Virus record (IMG/VR): IMGVR_UViG_3300036781_000186
Location: 1-51,705 of that record
DNA length: 51,705 nucleotides
Source: a virus
Reading direction: 5' to 3' (one strand)
Position numbers and translations under genes: made by a program
The notes under the pieces: model-generated
Database searches by the model: none
Seen by the model: the letters and a program-made list of their open reading frames with translations, nothing else
Told to the model about the DNA's origin: nothing
Shown: positions 8,868 to 16,817 of the stretch, piece after piece
Layout of the letters: every line of letters starts with the position of its first letter
Position numbering within the stretch: the stretch's first letter is position 1

Positions 8868-8907
8868 CTTTTTAAGTATTTCTGATAGTATTAATGAATA
8901 ATAAATT

Positions 8908-9450
8908 ATGAAAAATCTGTCTAAGTATGCCGTTAAATGTGGTAGTGAAACCGAAGCAAAGATTGCCCTTCGCTTCTATCAACTTGCCACACACAAGCCT
9001 ATTTCTCCTACGTCCTATTTTTATCCTAACGTAAATAATTATGTAGGTGTCTGTGATGAGCGTGATACTTATGCCAAGAAAGCCGTTACTTGTGGTAGTC
9101 TTTCTTATGATGAAACGCCCATTGGATTTGAAGATATGTGGATTCTAGCGGATTCCCCATCACGAGTTTTGGCTTATAATAAGGCCATGAATGGTCTCAT
9201 TAAACAAACGGAAGCAAAGAAGAAGTCGGAAAAGGCCAAAGCTAAAAAAGTTGAGGAAAAACCCGCATCCGTTCTTACCGTGACATTCTATTATCCGGGA
9301 AGTCGAACGGGTTGGTTGGAATTTCGCACCGTAAAAGTTTCTCAAATGGATGATACTTACATTCAAGGTTACGAAGAAGAAGGTGGTAAATTTAAAAAGT
9401 ATTTACGTTCTAAGATGAATCGTTTCACTGTTGTAAGTTATGGCAAGTAA
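8908..9450 (+). CDS. Two-part protein with WYL-like C-terminal domain
   Basis: 180 residues. An N-terminal domain (1-95) is joined by a Lys/Glu/Ala linker (about 100-123) to a C-terminal domain of about 55 residues containing DDTYIQGYEEEGGKFKKYL. That stretch matches the WYL pattern (aromatic, GY, turn, K/R-F) and the C-terminus of RIIB. Such domains often bind nucleic acid or ligands; here that is inference. Promoter TTGACT, 16 nt, TAGTAT, with about 10 nt of leader. Confidence 0.7.
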   Translation: MKNLSKYAVKCGSETEAKIALRFYQLATHKPISPTSYFYPNVNNYVGVCDERDTYAKKAVTCGSLSYDETPIGFEDMWILADSPSRVLAYNKAMNGLIKQTEAKKKSEKAKAKKVEEKPASVLTVTFYYPGSRTGWLEFRTVKVSQMDDTYIQGYEEEGGKFKKYLRSKMNRFTVVSYGK

Positions 9451-9599
9451 TGAATCTATTTAATATTATATCAATTATATTATATATATCGTCAGCCGTT
9501 TTAGTATTCCTTCTGCTCATCGTGGTTTTGTTTGTGGAAAGAAAAGCAAAGATTCCTAATAAACCTACAACGTTACCATACACAATTAAAAAGTATTAA
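9450..9599 (+). CDS. Single-helix membrane peptide
   Basis: 49 residues, starting on the last base of the previous stop (TAATG). One long hydrophobic helix (residues 5-31, ending VLFVE) then a basic tail. Likely inner-membrane. Followed immediately by a terminator. Confidence 0.6.
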   Translation: MNLFNIISIILYISSAVLVFLLLIVVLFVERKAKIPNKPTTLPYTIKKY

Positions 9600-9620
9600 A
9601 TGCCTTCGGGCATTTTTTTT
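9598..9620. terminator. Bidirectional intrinsic terminator
   Basis: AAATGCC-TTCG-GGCATTT followed by eight T; on the minus strand it is also preceded by A and followed by T-rich sequence. It ends the rightward block and can end a leftward RNA from the promoter at about 9736. Confidence 0.9.
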
Positions 9621-9739
9621 GTTCATATCTCACGGTTCCTATATCTTCCATATGAAATATAGGTTTTCAAAATTAAAGGGTCGGGTGATACGTTTTTATG
9701 ATAACAGATTTAATATAAAAAGTCAAGGGATTTTTTATA
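9621..9739 (-). other. Boundary region with hairpin and leftward promoter
   Basis: Contains the hairpin CCTATAT / ATATAGG (9638-9663) followed by TTTTCAAAA, closely matching the hairpin at 14677-14702, and a minus-strand promoter-like sequence (TTGACT ending near 9731, TTATCA as a weak -10) that would transcribe leftward into the 9598 terminator. No gene is seen. Confidence 0.4.
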
Positions 9740-9931
9740 TTATTTCTTTACGAAGCGAAGGGATTGGTCTCCTCTGGATTGCTCATTGCGGCTAAAATCC
9801 AAAGTGCGGTTGGTGTTGGGATTAAACGTGGCCGTAACACGATTTGAAGCAAAGTCTCGCGTGACCGTTTTATTTCCCATGCGAGTTTGCGTTGCTAAAA
9901 TCTTTCCACGACTGTCTCTGATGTATTCCAT
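9740..9931 (-). CDS. Small unknown basic protein
   Basis: 63 residues from MEYIRDSRGKILA; an upstream in-frame ATG (9967) lies in the promoter and is rejected. Promoter on the minus strand: TTGACT, 17 nt, TATATT, 7 nt to ATG. Beta-hairpin-like repeats with many Arg, Asn and Thr. Last gene of the leftward block. Confidence 0.65.
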   Translation of the reverse strand: MEYIRDSRGKILATQTRMGNKTVTRDFASNRVTATFNPNTNRTLDFSRNEQSRGDQSLRFVKK

Positions 9932-9967
9932 ATGTATAAATATATCATTTAAGATATAATAAGTCAA

Positions 9968-10390
9968 TCACTTTTTTGCTTTCTTTTTCTTCTTATTGGC
10001 TTTATACGCATCCAACACAGGTTTGTTTTTCTTTTCGGCTTCCATTGCATCCAAAAATAAATCTGGTTGTGAAGCATTGGCAAACAGTTCACTTGTTCTA
10101 TGATATTCTTTATCCGTGGTATTCTCTTTATACACAGCGGTAATTACACCAAATAAAGGCTTGTAATCCGTTGAGGTAACTTCATTAATCTTTTTATCCA
10201 AGACATTTTTACCATCCTCACCTTTCATGGCAATAATATCTTCACCGTCCGTATATTCAGAATAGCCATAAATTTTTTCCATGGCTCTCGTAGCTGCCTC
10301 AAACGTCAGTGTTTCTTCATCGGGAAATTCTGTTGGGTCAATGACAATTTTCACAACCCAATTTCCACAAGCTACAATATAATTTTCCAT
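9968..10390 (-). CDS. Unknown protein with Lys-rich tail
   Basis: 140 residues; the last 15 are almost all Lys and Ala. Promoter TTGACG (inside the last codons of the gene at 10416), 17 nt, TATATT, 7 nt to ATG: leaderless. Predicted alpha/beta. Family not recognised. Confidence 0.7.
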   Translation of the reverse strand: MENYIVACGNWVVKIVIDPTEFPDEETLTFEAATRAMEKIYGYSEYTDGEDIIAMKGEDGKNVLDKKINEVTSTDYKPLFGVITAVYKENTTDKEYHRTSELFANASQPDLFLDAMEAEKKNKPVLDAYKANKKKKKAKK

Positions 10391-10415
10391 CCTAATTAAT
10401 ATATCTTAAAAGTTA

Positions 10416-10682
10416 TTACACGTCAACTAATTTCATGTAGGGATGATACACGCAATCCGTTCGAGAATATTGTGTATCATCATGACGTTCACAGATAAAC
10501 ATTTTCTTATTATAACCCACTAATACGTAATTGAATTTATCTTCAAATAGCAGTTTATGTATGGTCGTTTTAATCTTCACAGCGTCATCGATAGGAACGA
10601 GATTAATATTGTTTTGGGTCTTCACACTACCCATAGTATAATACGTTGGGTATTTGACACCTAATACTTTTGCAATAATCAT
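10416..10682 (-). CDS. Unknown protein
   Basis: 88 residues, coupled to the helicase gene by an ATGA-type overlap (start inside the helicase stop). Beta-rich centre. No motif recognised. The overlap suggests its product is made in proportion to the helicase. Confidence 0.65.
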   Translation of the reverse strand: MIIAKVLGVKYPTYYTMGSVKTQNNINLVPIDDAVKIKTTIHKLLFEDKFNYVLVGYNKKMFICERHDDTQYSRTDCVYHPYMKLVDV

Positions 10683-12094
10683 ACTAATACTCCTTCCAAG
10701 TCGGGGTCGAATTCAAAGTCTGGTTCAAACAATGGGATGCCTTCAATTAAACTTAAATCACCATAGTTAAGGATAGATAAGTTTGTTAATTTAGCATGAA
10801 TTCTCACGCGTTGTCTCTCTTCAATCTCCGATGCAAATAAGAATTTTTGAACGCAGGGAGTTTGTCCACCCGCTCTATGAATTCTCCCGAGTGCCTGTAA
10901 AGTGCGTGTAGGCGACCAACTAGGACAGATTAAGCTATGTCTAGGGTAATTACCATGAGTATCATGTAAATCAATGGCATCACTACCCGCTGCCAGATTA
11001 GCCAACATACATCTAAGCTTGTCCGATTGAAATCCATCCAATTGAGCATCACGAATCGGGCCACTTTGACCACCAACAATCTTACCAAACTTGAGATGTT
11101 TAGGGAGACGAGCAGCAACGGCTTCGAGACTGTCAATAAAATTAAAGAATACTACGGGACTAATACCCTCATCATAGGAATCAATAATCCATTCTAAAGT
11201 AATAGGCACTTTGAGTAGTTCGGATTGACGACGAGCTTTCATCATGATAGCGAAAGTGTGACTTGAATAGTCTTTAGAACGCTCGTCCAGACTAGCAATT
11301 TCCGCCTCCATTCTATCGTATATGGCCTGTAGCTTTGAACTACCCTCATGTCCTAAGTCAAAGCTTTCCGCCATGATTTGATTGTCTGGAAAGATGTCAC
11401 CGAAGTCTTTACGGTTCATGTGATGGGCAATCATAGTCTCTGTATAGAGAGTATTATGAATTTTAGCCATACCCGCCACTGCCTCGGGAGCATCCTTATC
11501 CCACATTAAACCGCCATAACCGTCGTTTTTAGCCCCGTGATCCTTGGCAAAAGTAGTGAAATGTTCGCCATTATGCAGGTTCGTGACGTATCCAAAGTTA
11601 CGCATCTCCGTTGCCGTAGTAGCAGCACTGGCACTTAAAAGTAATTGTCTATACCCATGATTTTTTAGGGCAACCATCATTTCACCATTACGGGATTTTG
11701 CTCCACGTCCACGGTGAGCCTCATCAAAAATAATTAAAGCATTTTTTGGGAAGTTAGAATAGATGCCTTCACTACGCCACCAATCCTTGGCATTCATATA
11801 TTCTTTCTTTTTAAATTTATAATTTGGGGTATTGCCACGAGCCAACTTTTCCCAATTGATTACGAGAAGAGGAGTGACGCCAAAAAGTTTTAAAGTATTT
11901 TTCCATTTGGTGATAATGGATTTTGGACAGATAACAATGATGGGACAATTTAAATTTTTTGCAATACTAGCTGCACAAAAAGTTTTTCCACAACCCGTTT
12001 CGGAACTGTCAAATCCCACACCATTTAAATAAATGGAGTCTAGGACATTTTTTGTGTGTTCCTTTTGAGGCTCTAAAAGATTATCAAGATTCAT
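10679..12094 (-). CDS. SF2/SNF2-type DNA helicase or translocase
   Basis: 471 residues. Walker A SETGCGKT (31-38), motif II DEAH (124-127), motif III LLLSASAAT (151-159), and in the C-terminal lobe LAAGSDAIDLHD and QALGRIHRAGGQ (motifs V and VI). The last motif is typical of SNF2-like enzymes. It probably acts in phage replication, recombination or DNA remodelling. It leads a leftward unit: TTGACA, 17 nt, TATTAT, 10 nt to ATG. Confidence 0.9.
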   Translation of the reverse strand: MNLDNLLEPQKEHTKNVLDSIYLNGVGFDSSETGCGKTFCAASIAKNLNCPIIVICPKSIITKWKNTLKLFGVTPLLVINWEKLARGNTPNYKFKKKEYMNAKDWWRSEGIYSNFPKNALIIFDEAHRGRGAKSRNGEMMVALKNHGYRQLLLSASAATTATEMRNFGYVTNLHNGEHFTTFAKDHGAKNDGYGGLMWDKDAPEAVAGMAKIHNTLYTETMIAHHMNRKDFGDIFPDNQIMAESFDLGHEGSSKLQAIYDRMEAEIASLDERSKDYSSHTFAIMMKARRQSELLKVPITLEWIIDSYDEGISPVVFFNFIDSLEAVAARLPKHLKFGKIVGGQSGPIRDAQLDGFQSDKLRCMLANLAAGSDAIDLHDTHGNYPRHSLICPSWSPTRTLQALGRIHRAGGQTPCVQKFLFASEIEERQRVRIHAKLTNLSILNYGDLSLIEGIPLFEPDFEFDPDLEGVLV

Positions 12095-12138
12095 AGTAGT
12101 ATGAATAATACATTAAAGAAGATGTTATGTCAAGGAGA

Positions 12139-12342
12139 TTACAGAGAAGTTTCGCCACGTTCTTTTCTCAAAGTAATTCGGATTTGATAATAAGATTCGT
12201 AAGTTAAGATGAATAGTGGACTCACAATAAATACAACCCACTTACCCCATACAGCGGCTAAATCTTGGGTAGCCAGTCCCCATATGACTGTGCCAACAAG
12301 GATGACATGGAGCATCATTAATACAAATTTTAGTAATTTCAT
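12139..12342 (-). CDS. Two-helix membrane protein
   Basis: 67 residues from the second ATG; the first ATG (12351) abuts the -10 box. Two transmembrane segments (about 5-22 and 33-50) and a basic C-terminal tail. Promoter TTGACA (containing the TGA of the upstream gene), TAGTAT, 9 nt to ATG. Confidence 0.65.
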   Translation of the reverse strand: MKLLKFVLMMLHVILVGTVIWGLATQDLAAVWGKWVVFIVSPLFILTYESYYQIRITLRKERGETSL

Positions 12343-12375
12343 AGTGGCCATATACTACCAGAAAAAATTAAAATG

Positions 12376-12633
12376 TCAAGGCACAAGTGAACCAGAAACT
12401 TCGGGAATCAAAACGGTTACAATAGGTTCATCAATAATAATTTCACAGGCCACATCAATAAAAAATTCTTTGTGATTGGCCTCCCATACGTTATAGACCC
12501 ATTCATGTGGGGGTGCCGCATTACCACTAATGATGATGCCATGCGTAATTTTATTTTCAACATGCGTTACGAGACATTCATAACGATTCGCATAAAGATG
12601 CTTGACACTGATTGTGTAATCTTCAATTTTCAT
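12376..12633 (-). CDS. Unknown protein
   Basis: 85 residues from MKIEDYTISVKHLYANRYEC; longer in-frame starts lie inside the upstream gene. The start overlaps the upstream stop by 11 nt. Beta-rich with an acidic C-terminus (DVACEIIIDEPIVTV). Family not recognised. Confidence 0.6.
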   Translation of the reverse strand: MKIEDYTISVKHLYANRYECLVTHVENKITHGIIISGNAAPPHEWVYNVWEANHKEFFIDVACEIIIDEPIVTVLIPEVSGSLVP

Positions 12634-12814
12634 TTTTAATGGGTGCGTTGATGATGCGATATTTGGCAATCTCACCGGCATTTTTCGTAGTAAAATAAAA
12701 TTTAATACAAGATTTAATTGCGGTTTTAAGTGTCATTACCACAAGAAAAAATGTGGCGATGATAAGAATGTAATTGTGCCAGTCATTGAAGGTGTATTGA
12801 AAAACTTTAATCAT
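12623..12814 (-). CDS. Single-helix membrane protein
   Basis: 63 residues from MIKVFQYTF, coupled to the upstream gene by ATGA. One transmembrane helix (about 14-33) followed by a basic cytoplasmic tail with KSCIKFYFTTKN. Confidence 0.6.
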   Translation of the reverse strand: MIKVFQYTFNDWHNYILIIATFFLVVMTLKTAIKSCIKFYFTTKNAGEIAKYRIINAPIKNEN

Positions 12815-13164
12815 GAATGAAATTCCCATTTGTTATCAATAATTGCCTGTGCAAATTCTTGAGCCGTTGAAAAATAATGACATGTATGCCCATCCGTCAT
12901 ACAATCTCTCACACATTGCTCTAAGGTATTGCGACATCCAGACCAAGGACAACTACCAACATCAATGCGATCCCCGATACTATACATTCCAAAAGTTGGG
13001 GTATCACTCTCACCACGCGGGGCCAGCATGGAAAAATAATTATGTCCATTAGGCGAAAATGCCACAACAAAAATTCCATTTTCGCCGCCATATTTTTTAA
13101 GATTATAGATGACGGATTCAACATCAATCAATGGCTCATTTTTAATTTTTTTAACAACTTTCAT
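12811..13164 (-). CDS. Unknown Cys-containing protein
   Basis: 117 residues. Five Cys in the C-terminal half (CPWSGC, CVRDC, HTCHY) suggest a metal site. Long C-terminal helix. It lies 3 nt downstream of the DnaJ-like zinc gene and probably shares its transcript. Confidence 0.65.
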   Translation of the reverse strand: MKVVKKIKNEPLIDVESVIYNLKKYGGENGIFVVAFSPNGHNYFSMLAPRGESDTPTFGMYSIGDRIDVGSCPWSGCRNTLEQCVRDCMTDGHTCHYFSTAQEFAQAIIDNKWEFHS

Positions 13165-13167
13165 ATT

Positions 13168-13377
13168 TTAAAAACTGCATGGTGAACATTTACGACAGGG
13201 ACAACTAATCATGTGAACGCAAGCCATACCATCACTACGTTTCCCCGTTCCATGACAGTGAGAGCATGATTTGTGGAGACAAACTTCCACCTTTATACCC
13301 ATAGGAGAGGGGTTATGACCAGCCTCTTGAAACCACTCTGGCATAACCCACTCTGCATGATGATATTTACCACTCAC
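13168..13377 (-). CDS. DnaJ-type zinc-finger mini-protein
   Basis: 69 residues. The motif CSHCHGTGK followed by SCPCRKCSPC gives a CxxCxGxG plus CxxC arrangement as in the zinc centre of DnaJ. No J domain is present. It could be a small chaperone-like or RNA-binding zinc protein. It starts directly at the upstream stop. Confidence 0.75.
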   Translation of the reverse strand: MSGKYHHAEWVMPEWFQEAGHNPSPMGIKVEVCLHKSCSHCHGTGKRSDGMACVHMISCPCRKCSPCSF

Positions 13378-13638
13378 TTAATTACGGAAATAGCGAGTTG
13401 CACGTTCCACAACCTTATTGTAAGCTTCTCTCTGGCTATGGGGGACAGGAACCACGGAACCCGTCACGGCACGATTAAGGGCAATCTGATAGGCACGTTC
13501 CTTGTCGAATTTGTCAAGGCTCAGGTGACAGAGAGACCAACCCACTTGGTTTTTACCAGCGGCGACAATACAACCATTAAGCTGATTGGAGCGAGGGTGA
13601 CGCGTGAAACTAACAATTTGATTTGGATATTTATTCAT
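13378..13638 (-). CDS. Unknown basic protein
   Basis: 86 residues. Beta strands first, then a long basic helix (YNKVVERATRYFRN). Promoter TTGACA, 17 nt, TAATAT, 7 nt to ATG. It leads the unit containing the zinc-finger gene. Confidence 0.65.
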   Translation of the reverse strand: MNKYPNQIVSFTRHPRSNQLNGCIVAAGKNQVGWSLCHLSLDKFDKERAYQIALNRAVTGSVVPVPHSQREAYNKVVERATRYFRN

Positions 13639-13690
13639 GTGCGAGATATTATATTATTTTTTATATTTTGTCAAGAAATTTTTAATACTC

Positions 13691-13879
13691 TTACCACCCG
13701 ATATAGGGGATTACAACATTACTCCCCTCAATATAGAGAGTGGGTTTATCAGGGAACTTATCATTAATGACGGTCTTGATAACAACATAGTATGTTAGGT
13801 TGTTGTAATCATCCTTCTTTTTCGTAATGGCCTTTTTGAGATTGGACACGGCCTTGGCAATCAACTTTTTATCATTCAT
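13691..13879 (-). CDS. Small unknown protein
   Basis: 62 residues; basic N-terminal helix then beta strands (LYIEGSNVVIPYIGW). Promoter TTGACA, 17 nt, TAGGAT, 7 nt to ATG. The -35 box abuts the stop of the GP88-like gene. Confidence 0.65.
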   Translation of the reverse strand: MNDKKLIAKAVSNLKKAITKKKDDYNNLTYYVVIKTVINDKFPDKPTLYIEGSNVVIPYIGW

Positions 13880-13911
13880 CCCTATAATCCTATACTATTT
13901 TGTCCTATATG

Positions 13912-14616
13912 TCAAGCCGTAACCACGAAACCACTTTCATCTTTTTTGGCTTTACCTTTTTGCGTCAAACCCACAATAACATTTTCACCATCATTAAAAC
14001 GTAAATCCGATTCATCGCCATTGATAACGGTTTTACCAAGATACGTGCTAGGGAGAGCATTGCGAAATACCACGGCCACGTTACCACCAAGGGCCAAAAT
14101 TTCATCAACATGCTTTTGATTTTCTTCACTACGGCTAAATGTCAGGGAATAATTTTTCGGCAATTTCCCTTGGATAAAACGTTTCATGCGATTGGGATTT
14201 TTAGTATAATCGTAAAATTGAATATCAGGAAAATGTTCCATCATGTTTTTTCCATCATATTTAACGCTTTCCCATGCAATATCACTTGTGCCGTTCAAAC
14301 GAATACAAGGGACTTTTCCATCTTTCGCAGCTTTTTTAATGAGAGATTTAATTTCGTTGATAATTTGCAAAAGGTGATTATTACGATTTTCAAAAAATGA
14401 TTTAGTGCGGTTCATTCGAGATTCATTTACGGATTTATAAACGCCAGCAAAACCCGCCGTATAAAGACATGCAGCACGGCAACCAGCAGAGGCATTAGGG
14501 CAAGTATTCATCACGCCGCTTTCATCGCTAGGCGCAAGGTATTGAATGGCCGTATAGTAGCCAAGTTTTTCACCCTTAACGGTTTTTGCATCGGAACCAA
14601 TAGAAAGTAATGTCAT
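13912..14616 (-). CDS. GP88-like phage protein
   Basis: 234 residues. N-terminal CPNASAGCRAACLYTAG, then RMNRTKSFFENRN and CIRLNGTSDIAWE resemble the GP88-type family of phages and plasmids, a conserved family with a Cys cluster and unknown biochemistry. Promoter TTGACT, 16 nt, TATATT, 8 nt to ATG. It is the first gene of the leftward block. Confidence 0.75.
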   Translation of the reverse strand: MTLLSIGSDAKTVKGEKLGYYTAIQYLAPSDESGVMNTCPNASAGCRAACLYTAGFAGVYKSVNESRMNRTKSFFENRNNHLLQIINEIKSLIKKAAKDGKVPCIRLNGTSDIAWESVKYDGKNMMEHFPDIQFYDYTKNPNRMKRFIQGKLPKNYSLTFSRSEENQKHVDEILALGGNVAVVFRNALPSTYLGKTVINGDESDLRFNDGENVIVGLTQKGKAKKDESGFVVTA

Positions 14617-14676
14617 ATGTTGCTAATATACATTAAAAATATAAAAAGTCAATATCTTATTTTAACTTTGTATATT

Positions 14677-14702
14677 CCTATATGCTGTATGGAACATATA
14701 GG
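14677..14702. repeat. Repeated boundary hairpin
   Basis: CCTATATG / CATATAGG with a 10-nt loop, followed by TTTTGAAAAATTAGGGG. The same hairpin and flank occur at 9638-9663, and a shortened form (CCTATATG, then TTAGGTTTTTT) near 1922-1940. All three copies lie between rightward and leftward transcription units. Confidence 0.6.
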
Positions 14703-14740
14703 TTTTGAAAAATTAGGGGTCGCGGAACTCCCTAATGTCA
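14703..14740 (-). ncRNA. Tiny leftward RNA, copy 2
   Basis: Minus-strand promoter TTGACT (14773-14768), 16 nt, TAATAT (14751-14746). The RNA would begin near 14739 and run into the hairpin ATTAGGG / CCCTAAT followed by TTTTT, giving an RNA of about 35-40 nt. The loop GTTCCGC and flanks match the RNA near 1.85 kb. Confidence 0.45.
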
Positions 14741-14788
14741 AAAGCATATTATCACAATTATATAAAAAGTCAATGATATTTATCATAT

Positions 14789-14926
14789 ATGCCAAAGAAA
14801 AAATCCACAAAGAAAAAATTGAAGGGTGCCATTAAAGAATATCTTTTGGATAAGACTCATAAGCATTGGCAGGAACTCCAAGCCATTGCCATTGAACAAG
14901 ATGAGAAAAAAGTAAAAGACTCTTGA
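14789..14926 (+). CDS. Small Lys-rich protein
   Basis: 45 residues starting MPKKKSTKKKLKGA; very basic N-terminus followed by a helix with His and Trp. The TGA is inside the next TTGACT box. Likely nucleic-acid binding; family unknown. Its own -35 is not clear. Confidence 0.55.
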   Translation: MPKKKSTKKKLKGAIKEYLLDKTHKHWQELQAIAIEQDEKKVKDS

Positions 14927-14956
14927 CTTATTATATATTTCTGATAATCTAGGGAC

Positions 14957-15151
14957 ATGGTTGATTTAAAGAAAATTAGCAATATGGAGTTTGGTGGTAT
15001 TGAAGGGTGTGATTATCCTGATTATTGCGATGCTTATATTGTATCGGCGTGGCATGACGAAGAAAATCGTGCCTTAACCGACAATGAATTGGAATGGGTT
15101 AATGACCAATCCGATTTTGTTTACGAGAAAGTCATCCAACACATTTTTTAA
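14957..15151 (+). CDS. Small acidic protein
   Basis: 64 residues, acidic (AWHDEENRALTDNELEWV). Promoter TTGACT, 16 nt, TAATCT, 7 nt to ATG. Family not recognised; leads a three-gene unit. Confidence 0.65.
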   Translation: MVDLKKISNMEFGGIEGCDYPDYCDAYIVSAWHDEENRALTDNELEWVNDQSDFVYEKVIQHIF

Positions 15152-15152
15152 T

Positions 15153-15350
15153 ATGAAAGACAAAAAAGGTATTATCGCCACAATTCACCGCAAACGTAAA
15201 CATTGTCCAAAGCAATATTTTTTTGCAACACTCATTCAAAATGATGTGGAAAATGCCATGGCGGATTTGCAATATGGATGTGACCAATATATGTTGCAAT
15301 ATGGAATTTTAAAATGGGCGGGATACCATGATATTTATCCAAAAGAATAA
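15153..15350 (+). CDS. Small unknown protein
   Basis: 65 residues from MKDKKGIIATIHRKRKHC, in a TTTAATATG junction 1 nt after the previous stop. Basic N-terminus and a helical middle rich in Tyr and Gln. Family not recognised. Confidence 0.6.
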   Translation: MKDKKGIIATIHRKRKHCPKQYFFATLIQNDVENAMADLQYGCDQYMLQYGILKWAGYHDIYPKE

Positions 15351-15351
15351 T

Positions 15352-15654
15352 ATGACACTGACACCTTATCATACAACACGTTCCGCAATTTATTTCAAAC
15401 ATCCTAATGGTTTAGTGACGGTCATGTATCGCAGTTTGAAAATTAAAAGTCATTCCATTGCCCATGTTAGCAATGATGATGACGGTCACAATTTCATTAA
15501 AGAATTGAAAAAAATTTACGGAACTACTTCATTCCGTTATCTTTATCGCGTCCCTAATGATGGAAAGCCATATTCCCCAACGAATGATTATGTTCGTCGC
15601 GGTAGCATTCTTAAATCTCGTGCCATGATTATTTCGGTATATCCACGATTTTAG
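15352..15654 (+). CDS. Unknown basic protein
   Basis: 100 residues from MTLTPYHTTRSAIYF, 1 nt after the previous stop. Alternating strands with basic residues at the C-terminus (RRGSILKSRAMIISVY). Last gene of its unit. Confidence 0.6.
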   Translation: MTLTPYHTTRSAIYFKHPNGLVTVMYRSLKIKSHSIAHVSNDDDGHNFIKELKKIYGTTSFRYLYRVPNDGKPYSPTNDYVRRGSILKSRAMIISVYPRF

Positions 15655-15726
15655 CCCTTGACAACCTAAAACTGTTCTGATATTGTGGAGTCTGAATTGA
15701 TTAACAATTAAACGAAAGAAATTATT

Positions 15727-15849
15727 ATGGCTGAAAAAGCAAAGACTAAGAAAGCGAAGACGACCAAACCCAAGGCTGTGAAGTCCACAGAACCTACGGC
15801 GGAAAATCCTGAGAAGACCAGCACCAAGGTCATTCCATCCCTTCGATAA
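15727..15849 (+). CDS. Histone H1-like Lys/Ala/Thr-rich peptide
   Basis: 40 residues with KAKTTKPKAVKSTEP-type composition, like histone H1 tails or phage DNA-binding peptides. Promoter TTGACA, 17 nt, GATATT, with a leader of about 40 nt. A very strong terminator follows, so it forms a discrete and probably highly expressed unit. Confidence 0.65.
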   Translation: MAEKAKTKKAKTTKPKAVKSTEPTAENPEKTSTKVIPSLR

Positions 15850-15860
15850 ACAAAACAATT

Positions 15861-15929
15861 AAGTCCCGTGTTAAGGGGAACTGTAATGGGACTCCTTCCG
15901 TTACAGGTTAACACGGGACTTTTCTTTTT
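15861..15929 (+). terminator. Long-stem intrinsic terminator
   Basis: A perfect 14-bp outer stem (AAGTCCCGTGTTAA at 15861-15874 with TTAACACGGGACTT at 15908-15921), an inner stem CTGTAATGG / CCGTTACAG, and a TTTTCTTTTT tail. The next gene's ATG directly follows the T tail. Confidence 0.9.
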
Positions 15930-16382
15930 ATGGAAAACGGCACATACAAAGACCATAGAGATTGGAGTAAATTAAAAGTCTCCAAATTTCCATTTACTCT
16001 ATATGACCCGTTGTTCTATGGCTCTACTGGTTGTGGTGCAAATGCTTTGGGTTTAATCACGGGTATCAATCCCATTAAATTTAAAACTCGTTCACAATTA
16101 TACGATGATTCTTTCATGCTTAGAAATTTGCGAAAGAATGGTTTTAGTTGTTATAAAATTACGAAAAGTAATCTAACAAACAACAGAATGATACGTAATA
16201 ATTTGACGGCGCAACATATCATATTATATTCTCAATTACTTTGCAAGGGAGAAGCATCATGGATAGTTTCGCATGGTGGTTATCTCTTTCACAATTTCAC
16301 CATCGAAAAAATTGATTATTATAATTTAATGAATTGGCCCATCATTTCAGGCTATGTCATTTACAAAAAAGAGTGGGAATAA
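15930..16382 (+). CDS. Possible papain/C39-like cysteine-peptidase-fold protein
   Basis: 150 residues. FYGSTGCGANALGLITGI resembles the catalytic-Cys helix of C39/papain-like folds, and WIVSHGGYLFHNF supplies a possible His; the catalytic pair is inferred. The ATG is immediately after the terminator T tract and no promoter lies between them, so expression would need read-through or antitermination. Confidence 0.6.
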   Translation: MENGTYKDHRDWSKLKVSKFPFTLYDPLFYGSTGCGANALGLITGINPIKFKTRSQLYDDSFMLRNLRKNGFSCYKITKSNLTNNRMIRNNLTAQHIILYSQLLCKGEASWIVSHGGYLFHNFTIEKIDYYNLMNWPIISGYVIYKKEWE

Positions 16383-16429
16383 AATATAAAAACTTGCTAA
16401 TGACAGGGTTTTATAGTTATTATTGTGGT

Positions 16430-16630
16430 ATGACTGAAAAAGATATGATTGATGAAAAATTGTCCATGACCCTTAAATCAATGGCATGGATTAAGCGAGA
16501 GAAAGACATTTTAGCAGCAAGTTTATTGAAAAGAGGTTATTCCACGAAAAAGGAGCAGGGTATGATTGATTATTTACATAAAAAGAATCAATGGGAAGAT
16601 AGACAAATGGAAAAGATAATGGCGGAATAA
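16430..16630 (+). CDS. Small helical protein
   Basis: 66 residues from MTEKDMIDEKLS; longer in-frame starts overlap the previous gene. A weak promoter (TTGCTA, 17 nt, TTATTA, 7 nt to ATG) supports this start. All helical, charged, coiled-coil-like. Confidence 0.6.
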   Translation: MTEKDMIDEKLSMTLKSMAWIKREKDILAASLLKRGYSTKKEQGMIDYLHKKNQWEDRQMEKIMAE

Positions 16631-16634
16631 CAAT

Positions 16635-16817
16635 ATGAAAACACAAGAGTATATAATTCGGCGGTATGAAAATGTCCAAGATAAATGGTATGATATTGGC
16701 AGTTGGGAAAAAATAAAAGAGGCACGGTCAAGCTTACAATCCATGAAAAATCTTCAATCAGGACAAACGTATAAGTTAGTTAAGAGAACGACAGTAGAAA
16801 ACAAAATTAAAGCATGA
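16635..16817 (+). CDS. Small basic protein
   Basis: 60 residues; basic with an Arg/Tyr/Trp-rich N-terminus (YIIRRYENVQDKWYDIG). The stop overlaps the next start (ATGA). It may be a small RNA- or DNA-associated protein; no family recognised. Confidence 0.6.
   Translation: MKTQEYIIRRYENVQDKWYDIGSWEKIKEARSSLQSMKNLQSGQTYKLVKRTTVENKIKA

Noticed and set aside
15529-15858. Minus-strand ORF over the histone-like gene
   Set aside because: Low-complexity Phe/Leu/Arg protein caused by reading the Lys/Ala-rich gene backwards; no promoter on that strand.
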